Positions 38,544-44,390 of a DNA stretch of 44,390 nucleotides are shown in pieces. Made by a program: the position numbers and the translations under genes. Each line of letters opens with the position of its first letter. The first letter of the stretch is position 1. The notes under the pieces are model-generated. The model made no database searches. It was not told the origin of the DNA and saw only the letters and a list, made by a program, of their open reading frames with translations. Origin of the DNA: Aequorivita sp. UBA3180 (GTDB lineage Bacteria > Bacteroidota > Bacteroidia > Flavobacteriales > Flavobacteriaceae); assembly GCA_002364215.1 (NCBI GenBank), contig DEXQ01000013.1:1-44390 (forward strand), in the 5' to 3' direction.

Positions 38544-39317
38544 TTAATCTGCAATTATTTTAAAAGAGTGTTGCAATCCTTTAAATTCAGTCAGGGTTGC
38601 TTTAAGCGATCCTACTGCCAAATCTGCCTTCACAAGGAGGGGGATTTTGTTATTATCATCACTGATCCAGACCGTTAGGCTCTCTTTTTCCTTAAAGACA
38701 CGGCCCGATTGTACATAGGGTCTAAAGATCAATGTTCGGACGCGCCCAAAATTAGTATCTAAAACTTCTTTTCCAAGGAATTTTAACCTGAATTTGTAAT
38801 TTTCTTTGTCGAAAAACATATTCATCTCAACCACGTCACCCGCTTTTATGTTTTCAGTTTCCAGTTGATTCCGGAGATAATAAAAAGCTGAAATCATGTC
38901 CTGCGTATCTTTTGGGAACGAAAAGACCGTAATTTCATTGTGTTTTTTATCGTTTACTGTTGCTTTTTGGGTGCTATGGTTAAAGTCTATCTCAATATCT
39001 TTGGTGTATCCGCCTTCGTCAATCTTCCGAATAAAACGGTAGGGAATATCCTTTTCCTTATCAATATAGGATTGATAATCATCCTCAACTTTAAAAAACC
39101 ATTTTGAAACTCCCACGGTTTCACCGTAACCACGTACGTGAAAGACTTCTTTTCCCTTTATTGTGGTATTTTTTACTTTGAGGGTGGCATAACCTGCAGT
39201 AACAAAACCATAATGGACACGGAATTTGAAAAATTCGCCATCACCGTAAGCCCTTTCTTGTGCAGAAAGAAAAAAAATGTTACTAAAAAGAATTAAAAGC
39301 ACAAATAGCTTTTTCAT
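38544..39317 (-). CDS. DUF3108 domain protein, exported
   Basis: A 257-residue exported protein: signal peptide MKKLFVLLILFSNIFFLSA-QER, then the DUF3108 domain, with EFFKFRVHYGFVTAGYATLKVKN at the N-terminus, YSQSYIDKEKDIPYRFIRKIDEGGY-like middle and SLTVWISDDNNKIPLLVKADLAVGSLKATL at the end. The fold is a curved beta structure in the periplasm with unknown role. It is the first gene of a two-gene unit with the M23 peptidase 27 bp downstream, which points to a cell-wall job. That is inference. Confidence 0.82.
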   Translation of the reverse strand: MKKLFVLLILFSNIFFLSAQERAYGDGEFFKFRVHYGFVTAGYATLKVKNTTIKGKEVFHVRGYGETVGVSKWFFKVEDDYQSYIDKEKDIPYRFIRKIDEGGYTKDIEIDFNHSTQKATVNDKKHNEITVFSFPKDTQDMISAFYYLRNQLETENIKAGDVVEMNMFFDKENYKFRLKFLGKEVLDTNFGRVRTLIFRPYVQSGRVFKEKESLTVWISDDNNKIPLLVKADLAVGSLKATLTEFKGLQHSFKIIAD

Positions 39318-39374
39318 AAATAATACTTAGGTATTTATGGTTTTTAAAAATACAACTACCGTTCCAAAATAATA

Positions 39375-39405
39375 AAACCCCACCTTCTTTAAGACGATGG
39401 GGTTT
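39375..39405 (-). terminator. Terminator of hppD
   Basis: AAACCCCA and TGGGGTTT form an 8-bp stem with a 15-nt loop, 16 bp after the hppD stop on the minus strand, followed by A/T-rich sequence. Confidence 0.6.
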
Positions 39406-39420
39406 ATATAATGTTACATT

Positions 39421-40581
39421 TTATAAAGTTCCTCTCTGTGCCTGTTCCCGCTCAATAGATTCAAAAAGCGCCTTAAAGTTTCCGGCACCAAAACCTTTTG
39501 CACCCATACGTTGGATAATTTCAAAGAAAAGCGTGGGTCTATCTTCCACGGGTTTAGTAAATATCTGTAATAGATAACCCTCTTCATCGGCATCAATCAT
39601 TATGGAAAGTTTTTTAAGCTCATTGATGTCTTCTTTCATCATCTTCATGTGATCGCCTAATCTGCGCGGAATGTCATCATAATAAGCTTGCGGCGGGGGT
39701 GGTAAAAATTCTACGCCGCGCTCCTTCAGCTGGCTAACTGTTTTAATGATATCATCCGTAGCCACCGCTAAATGCTGTACACCGGAGTCTTCATAAAAAT
39801 CCAAATATTCCTCGATCTGTGATTTCTTTATTCCTTTGGCCGGCTCGTTTATGGGGAATTTGATGCGCCCATTGCCATTGCTCATCACCTTGCTCATCAG
39901 CGCCGAATACTCTGTGTGTATCTGCTTATCATCAAACGAAAGGAAATTTACAAAGCCCATTACATCCTCGTACCATTTTACCCATTTGTTCATTTGGCCC
40001 CAGCCGACGTTGCCTACCATGTGGTCTATGTATTTCAGGCCTGTAGGGGTTGGGTTATAATCGCTTTTCCATTCGCGGAAACCTGGTAAAAATGTTCCTT
40101 TGTAGTTTTTGCGTTCCACAAACATATGTACTGTTTCGCCGTAGGTGTATATCCCGCTGCGCACTACTTCACCGTGCTCGTCTTTTTCAACAGTGGGTTC
40201 CAAGTAGGGTTTTGCGCCACGCTTGGTGGTTTCCTCAAAAGCACTCGTAGCATCATCTACCCATAAGGCAATAACCTTTACGCCATCGCCATGTTTAACA
40301 ATATGGTCATTAATGGGTGATTTACTATTTAAAGGCGTTGTTAAAACAAGCTTGATTTTGTCCTGTTTAAGAACATAGCTAACAGAATCTCTTGATCCAG
40401 TCTCTAAACCTTTATATGCGTAGGATTGAAATCCAAAAGCAGTTTTGTAGAAATGTGCAGACTGTTTAGCGTTGCCAACGTAGAATTCAACGTAATCGGT
40501 GCCCAATAAGGGCAGAAAATCTTCCGCGCCCTCAAATATTTTTTCCAGTCCGTAATCGACTGATTTTACTTCTTTGCTCAT
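39421..40581 (-). CDS. hppD: 4-hydroxyphenylpyruvate dioxygenase
   Basis: HPPD turns 4-hydroxyphenylpyruvate into homogentisate with O2, the second step of tyrosine breakdown. This is a 386-residue two-VOC-domain Fe(II) enzyme. The iron ligands are H187 (KYIDHMVGNV), H270 (SGVQHLAVATDDI) and E354 (LFFEIIQRMG), all in the C-terminal domain. The C-terminal GFGAGNFKALFESIE helix, which closes the active site, is intact. Length is typical. hmgA, which acts on the product, lies 157 bp upstream in the same direction, so the pair likely forms one degradation unit, with the gap filled by short repeats. Confidence 0.96.
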   Translation of the reverse strand: MSKEVKSVDYGLEKIFEGAEDFLPLLGTDYVEFYVGNAKQSAHFYKTAFGFQSYAYKGLETGSRDSVSYVLKQDKIKLVLTTPLNSKSPINDHIVKHGDGVKVIALWVDDATSAFEETTKRGAKPYLEPTVEKDEHGEVVRSGIYTYGETVHMFVERKNYKGTFLPGFREWKSDYNPTPTGLKYIDHMVGNVGWGQMNKWVKWYEDVMGFVNFLSFDDKQIHTEYSALMSKVMSNGNGRIKFPINEPAKGIKKSQIEEYLDFYEDSGVQHLAVATDDIIKTVSQLKERGVEFLPPPPQAYYDDIPRRLGDHMKMMKEDINELKKLSIMIDADEEGYLLQIFTKPVEDRPTLFFEIIQRMGAKGFGAGNFKALFESIEREQAQRGTL

Positions 40582-40676
40582 AATTTAAGTTTTCAATAAT
40601 CTTATTAATTTAACTCAGAATATTTTAGATAGAATAGCTTCATTTATAATGAAAATAGTTTTCAAATTCATTTAAC

Positions 40677-40702
40677 CGCAAAGGCGCAGAGAACGCAAAG
40701 AC
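40677..40702 (+). repeat. Period-9 repeat CGCAAAGNN x3
   Basis: CGCAAAGG, CGCAGAGAA and CGCAAAGAC follow each other in the spacer between hppD and hmgA. The unit resembles the CGCAAAGGN intergenic repeats I remember from other Bacteroidetes genomes. Confidence 0.5.
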
Positions 40703-40710
40703 CACAATCT

Positions 40711-40737
40711 ACTGCTTACTGCAACTGCGACTGCCAA
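40711..40737 (+). repeat. ACTGC-type repeat array at the hmgA stop
   Basis: ACTGCTT, ACTGCA, ACTGCG and ACTGCCA succeed one another with period 6-7 and end directly at the hmgA stop codon (complement of 40739-40741). On the minus strand this is a run of GCAGT-like units after the gene, like the CAGT array behind sufT. Confidence 0.5.
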
Positions 40738-40738
40738 C

Positions 40739-41899
40739 TCATTCCTCCAACCAACTCTGGTAATACGTACCATCCGAGAGTTTTAAACCATCTTCGGTAA
40801 CCTGTAATGGTTTAAACGTATCAACCATAACGGCCAGTTCTTCTGTTTCCGTTTTACCAATACTTCTTTCCGCGGCGCCGGGATGCGGGCCATGGACAAT
40901 ACCGGCAGGGTGAAGCGTGATTTGTCCTGCTTCAATATCGTTTCGGCTCATAAAATCGCCATCTACGTAATATAACACCTCATCGCTATCTATATTGCTG
41001 TGGTTGTAAGGCGCCGGAATACTCAGCGGGTGATAATCATACAGCCTAGGCACAAAACTACAGATAACCATGGCATCTGTTTCAAAAGTTTGGTGCACTG
41101 GGGGCGGTTGGTGGATTCTTCCGGTAATTGGTTCAAAATCGTGGATTGAAAAGGCGTACGGAAAGTTGTACCCGTCATAACCCACGACATCAAAAGGATG
41201 GGTGGCGTAAACCATTTCAAAAATATCGTCCTGTTTTTTCACCTTTACCAAAAACTCACCTTTTTCATCACGAGTTTCCAACTCTTGCGGCTTGCGGATG
41301 TCGCGTTCACAATAGGGCGAATGCTCCAGCAACTGGCCAAACCAGTTTCTATATCTTTTTGGGGTGTAAATGGGGCGGCGCGATTCAACAATAAAAAGTC
41401 GGTTGTCTTCGGTGTCGAAATCTATTTTATAGATAATTCCGCGGGGAATCAATAAATAATCGCCGTATTTAAAATCGAGATTGCCTAAAAAAGTTCGCAA
41501 TTTTCCGCTGCCTTTGTGGATGAAAATCAACTCATCGGCATCGGTGTTTTTATAAAAATAATCCTTCTGCGATTCTTGCGGCGCGGCAAGTATTATGCTA
41601 CAATCGCTATTGGTGAGTACCGTTTTACGACTGTTGAGATAATCTTTTTCAGGTTTTACATCGAACCCTTTTAGCCGAAGCGATTCCATATTATTGGCGC
41701 GTGCAATCTTCGGAGCTACGTTGTATTGCGTTTTTATTTCCTTGACCTGCGTGGGTCTGTGTTCGTGATAGATATTGCTATACATTCCATCAAAACCAAC
41801 GGTACCGAAAAGTTCTTCGGAATAAAGGGTTCCGTCTGGTTTTCGGAATTGTGTATGGCGTTTGGGCGGTATTTTGCCCAGTTTGTGGTAGAAAGGCAT
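40739..41899 (-). CDS. hmgA: Homogentisate 1,2-dioxygenase
   Basis: HmgA opens the ring of homogentisate to maleylacetoacetate in tyrosine and phenylalanine breakdown, using Fe(II). The 386-residue product is the shorter Bacteroidetes-type of the cupin-fold family: PFYHKLGKIPPKRHTQFRK at the start, LIPRGIIYKIDF, and the C-terminal metal-site region IPAPYNHSNIDSDEVLYYVDGDF, then QITLHPAGIVHGPHPGAAE with the conserved HGPHP. It lies upstream of hppD on the same strand. No fumarylacetoacetase or maleylacetoacetate isomerase gene is in the window. Confidence 0.93.
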   Translation of the reverse strand: MPFYHKLGKIPPKRHTQFRKPDGTLYSEELFGTVGFDGMYSNIYHEHRPTQVKEIKTQYNVAPKIARANNMESLRLKGFDVKPEKDYLNSRKTVLTNSDCSIILAAPQESQKDYFYKNTDADELIFIHKGSGKLRTFLGNLDFKYGDYLLIPRGIIYKIDFDTEDNRLFIVESRRPIYTPKRYRNWFGQLLEHSPYCERDIRKPQELETRDEKGEFLVKVKKQDDIFEMVYATHPFDVVGYDGYNFPYAFSIHDFEPITGRIHQPPPVHQTFETDAMVICSFVPRLYDYHPLSIPAPYNHSNIDSDEVLYYVDGDFMSRNDIEAGQITLHPAGIVHGPHPGAAERSIGKTETEELAVMVDTFKPLQVTEDGLKLSDGTYYQSWLEE

Positions 41900-42026
41900 T
41901 TTGTTTGAGTTATTGGGTTAACGAGTAATTTAAATTGGGAATGGTAATAAATTAACAACCAATCAATTTTGTAACTCTTCCCCACAAATATCGGAAAAAT
42001 ATTGAAGCTAAACCGCTAAGTTTTTA

Positions 42027-44261
42027 CTAAAACCGATAGCCCAATGCCACATACCATTCGCTTTCATTAAGCTCAGGCGAATAGGAATATTTAATCTCCA
42101 TCGGTCCTAGAACGGTTTCCAGCCCATACCCTGCTGAAAATCCCGAATAGTCTACCCCGTCAATCCACTGGCCGTTTTCAAAAAGATCATTCCCCACATT
42201 GGCGATGTTTGCAGAAATATTGATATGGTTTTTTCTGAAAATTTCATAGTCAAATGTAAGTGTGGATTTAAGATATGTATTTCCGCGAAGCGAAATAGCT
42301 TCGTACCCCATAAAGGGAATAATGTTGTTCATCTCCTTAAATCCATAGCCCCCCAATGCAAAATCCAATGAGGTGGTTTCGGGTCCGCCCCATTTAAAAC
42401 CACCCTCGGTAGTTAAATGAGCCGAAATTGTGTTAAAAAATGTATGGGCATAACCCATTTTTGCTTTTGCCAAAGAGAATGGCTCAAAACTCTTGTTTCG
42501 CCCGTGGGCCAATAAATACCAGTGAAAATCACCTGAAAAATAAGCTCCTTTTTTGGGAAAAAAGCTATTATCATAAGTGTCATACTTCAAAAAGCCAAAC
42601 GCACTGTAATAATTAGTGCTTTCAAAAACGGTTCGGGGAAGGTTGTTTTCATCTGTACCTATAGTTTCCGAAAGATAACGAAGGTATTTATGCTCTCCTC
42701 CCAAACCGAAAATCAAGGTCCTGCGGAAAAGGGTCTCAAAATAAAGCTGGTTGGTAAAATCGCTATACTTAATGGAAAGTTTATTGACAGGCACCGATAT
42801 CTCCGCATCAAAATCGGGATTGATGAAATCCAACGGCACGTCGGTTTCAAAAAAATGATACTTGGAATTGAAGCCCACGCTCCAGTAAAATCCCTTGTCT
42901 ATATAATATTCAAAATTGTACCGCAAGTTGTCGCCAGCAATTAAATCCAGCGAGGCAATATCGTTATTGGTAAGAAGCCGCTTTTTGGTAATATTTACCA
43001 ATGCGGCCGTTCGGAAAAGATCGTCATAATGTGCCGCAAAACGCAGCATCATGGAAGACCGGCTCTCGCGCAGTTGTAGCAGGAGTGTATTTTCATTGTT
43101 TTCGTCCTCAATCAACCTGTAATTAATGTCCTGGAAATTCCCAGTTGCCGAAAGGTTGTTTATCCCCTCACTAAAATCTTCATAGGTTATTTCATCGGGC
43201 GTGCGCAATTTCAATTTCCCCAAAACATAGCTTCGGGTATATTTTTCGTTCCCCTCTATTTTAACTTCTTTTATATAAATAAAGTCATTGGCATCAAACT
43301 TTACTTCTTCACGGTTTACAGGCTTTTGCCTCGAAGCGATATTTTCAAGCTCCTCCCTATATGATTCTGCTGCAACAATTCCAGATTCTACAATATTTTT
43401 CCCCTCATCAAAAGAAACTACCGAGAAATCCTGAATGTTCGGATGAATATAGACATCTGTTTTTTCACGCTTCTTAATCATGTCGTTAATGGTTCGATAG
43501 TTATTTATCTGGACCAATACATCAAAAGCAGATCTCAAATTGTCCCTATTTTTTAAGCTATCCTGTACATCAACCCCTATGATTATATCCATCCCTTTGG
43601 CACGCACCTCATTTACGGGATAGTTGTTCACCACCCCGCCATCAATCAATACTTTATCGTCAATCACCACAGGACTGAAAAGCGACGGCAACGCCCCGCT
43701 GGCCGTAACCGCACGCGGAAGGTAACCACGATCAAGGATTACTTCCTTTCCTGTTTCAACATTGGTTGCCACACAGAAAAAAGGAATGGGCAATTTGCTG
43801 AAATCTGAAACCGTGCTCACATGACTTGTCAATTTTGAAATCAGATTATATACGTTCTGTCCTTTTGAAAGCCCTGATGGAAAACCAACTTTAAATTTAT
43901 CAAAAGGCAGCACCAAGGCATATTTTTCCGACTCCTGCTTTTCGTAAAAAGTCTTTGCGCTCCGCGGAATATTGTCCTGTATCAAACTGCTGAAATCCGT
44001 TTCCCGAAAAATACTGTCAAGTTGCGTTGCCGAATACCCCGAAGCATACAGCGCCCCGATAATTGCGCCCATGCTCGTGCCGCCAATGTAGTCTATCCGC
44101 ACGCCCGACTCCTCAATAACCTTCAATGCTCCAATATGCGCCAAACCTTTTGCCCCGCCACCGCTCAAAACCAGACCTACTTTTAGGTCCTTCTCAGCTT
44201 TTTCTTGTGAAAAGACAAAGGTTGAAATTATCAGGAAAAATATAAAGAGCAATCTTTTCAT
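42027..44261 (-). CDS. Patatin-like phospholipase with POTRA and outer-membrane barrel
   Basis: A 744-residue exported protein: signal peptide MKRLLFIFFLIISTFVFS-QE, patatin domain at about 27-220 with the oxyanion loop GGGAKG, nucleophile S63 (GTSMG) and D207 (LIDGGVVNNYPV), so the Ser-Asp dyad is complete. A POTRA-like domain follows at about 325-400 (IYIKEVKIEGNEKYTRSYVLGKLKL), then a 16-strand-type barrel ending WYVALGYRF with the terminal Phe needed for Bam assembly. This matches the PlpD/type Vd class, in which the lipase domain is exported through its own barrel. It stands alone; its upstream region holds iterated TTACTCAT units. Confidence 0.9.
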   Translation of the reverse strand: MKRLLFIFFLIISTFVFSQEKAEKDLKVGLVLSGGGAKGLAHIGALKVIEESGVRIDYIGGTSMGAIIGALYASGYSATQLDSIFRETDFSSLIQDNIPRSAKTFYEKQESEKYALVLPFDKFKVGFPSGLSKGQNVYNLISKLTSHVSTVSDFSKLPIPFFCVATNVETGKEVILDRGYLPRAVTASGALPSLFSPVVIDDKVLIDGGVVNNYPVNEVRAKGMDIIIGVDVQDSLKNRDNLRSAFDVLVQINNYRTINDMIKKREKTDVYIHPNIQDFSVVSFDEGKNIVESGIVAAESYREELENIASRQKPVNREEVKFDANDFIYIKEVKIEGNEKYTRSYVLGKLKLRTPDEITYEDFSEGINNLSATGNFQDINYRLIEDENNENTLLLQLRESRSSMMLRFAAHYDDLFRTAALVNITKKRLLTNNDIASLDLIAGDNLRYNFEYYIDKGFYWSVGFNSKYHFFETDVPLDFINPDFDAEISVPVNKLSIKYSDFTNQLYFETLFRRTLIFGLGGEHKYLRYLSETIGTDENNLPRTVFESTNYYSAFGFLKYDTYDNSFFPKKGAYFSGDFHWYLLAHGRNKSFEPFSLAKAKMGYAHTFFNTISAHLTTEGGFKWGGPETTSLDFALGGYGFKEMNNIIPFMGYEAISLRGNTYLKSTLTFDYEIFRKNHINISANIANVGNDLFENGQWIDGVDYSGFSAGYGLETVLGPMEIKYSYSPELNESEWYVALGYRF

Positions 44262-44318
44262 TTGTACATTATTGGATTGAAAGATTTCTGAAATTTTAAA
44301 ACTTTGGCACTGATTATT

Positions 44319-44390
44319 TTACTCATAGCCCATATCATTTTACTCATTGACCAAAAAACTTACTCATAGCCCATATCATTTTACTCATTG
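44319..44390 (+). repeat. Tandem 31-bp repeat with TTACTCAT iterons, cut by the window edge
   Basis: An identical 31-bp block lies at 44319-44349 and 44360-44390, with a 10-nt spacer ACCAAAAAAC (period 41). Inside, the octamer TTACTCAT occurs at 44319, 44340, 44360 and 44381, that is every 20-21 bp (about two helical turns). The array begins 58 bp upstream of the patatin start and may continue past the window. The spacer 44262-44318 shows nothing else. Confidence 0.7.

Noticed and set aside
44319..44390. Start of a CRISPR array (31-bp repeats)
   Set aside because: The spacer is only 10 nt, the repeat has inner octamer repeats, and no cas gene is in view.

Overview
The window is chromosomal DNA from a member of the Bacteroidetes, most likely the family Flavobacteriaceae. 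The evidence is low GC and AT-rich spacers, type IX secretion (T9SS) sorting domains of both kinds, a PorP/SprF plus OmpA-family pair, TonB-dependent receptors with carboxypeptidase-like N-domains, a SUF-only iron-sulfur operon, Bacteroidetes-type -7 boxes (TAnnTTTG) and many Bacteroidetes DUF families (2480, 3078, 3108, 3784, 5689). The genus cannot be fixed from the sequence alone; Aequorivita-like is only a guess. I saw no rRNA, tRNA, insertion sequence, prophage or CRISPR array.

Layout. 1-850: accessory-looking DNA, a VOC-fold gene between two relics of ParE-type toxin genes. 857-7265: a secreted propeller protein (T9SS type A), aminopeptidase P, a small DUF3784 membrane protein, an alpha/beta hydrolase, a small Cys-rich protein and thiL. 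7434-12130: a four-gene envelope operon of choice-of-anchor-B protein, propeller lipoprotein, MbnP-like lipoprotein and MbnH/MauG-like diheme enzyme. 12285-20214: the SUF operon, A-type carrier-sufB-lipoprotein-sufC-[broken S23 gene]-sufD-sufS-META lipoprotein-sufE-sufT-DUF2480, followed by a DUF3078 gene with its own promoter. 21333-22544: hflX. 22799-28156: CHU_C-type giant surface protein, PorP/SprF and PorE-like OmpA protein, a T9SS surface trio. 28522-37106: TonB receptor plus DUF5689 lipoprotein, a divergent secreted EEP nuclease, a small membrane protein and a second, related TonB receptor. 37293-39317: DUF3108 and M23 peptidase pair. 39421-41899: tyrosine/homogentisate catabolism (hppD, hmgA). 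42027-44261: a patatin-POTRA-barrel protein, with a repeat array upstream that runs off the window.

The parts best worth a second look are: the MbnP/MbnH operon with its two propeller proteins, which may be a metal-handling system built on a tryptophan-derived modification; the TonB receptor/DUF5689/nuclease locus, a candidate extracellular nucleic acid or phosphate scavenging unit; the four-helix-bundle (S23) gene stopped by one in-frame nonsense codon and bracketed by oppositely oriented heptamer arrays inside the suf operon; heptamer arrays of different sequence in several other spacers; an M23 peptidase whose usual zinc-binding second His of HxH is Cys; and TTACTCAT iterons spaced 20-21 bp upstream of the patatin gene.

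All functional calls come from motif recognition by eye. No database search was run, so family names are recognitions and promoter or operator calls are pattern matches only.
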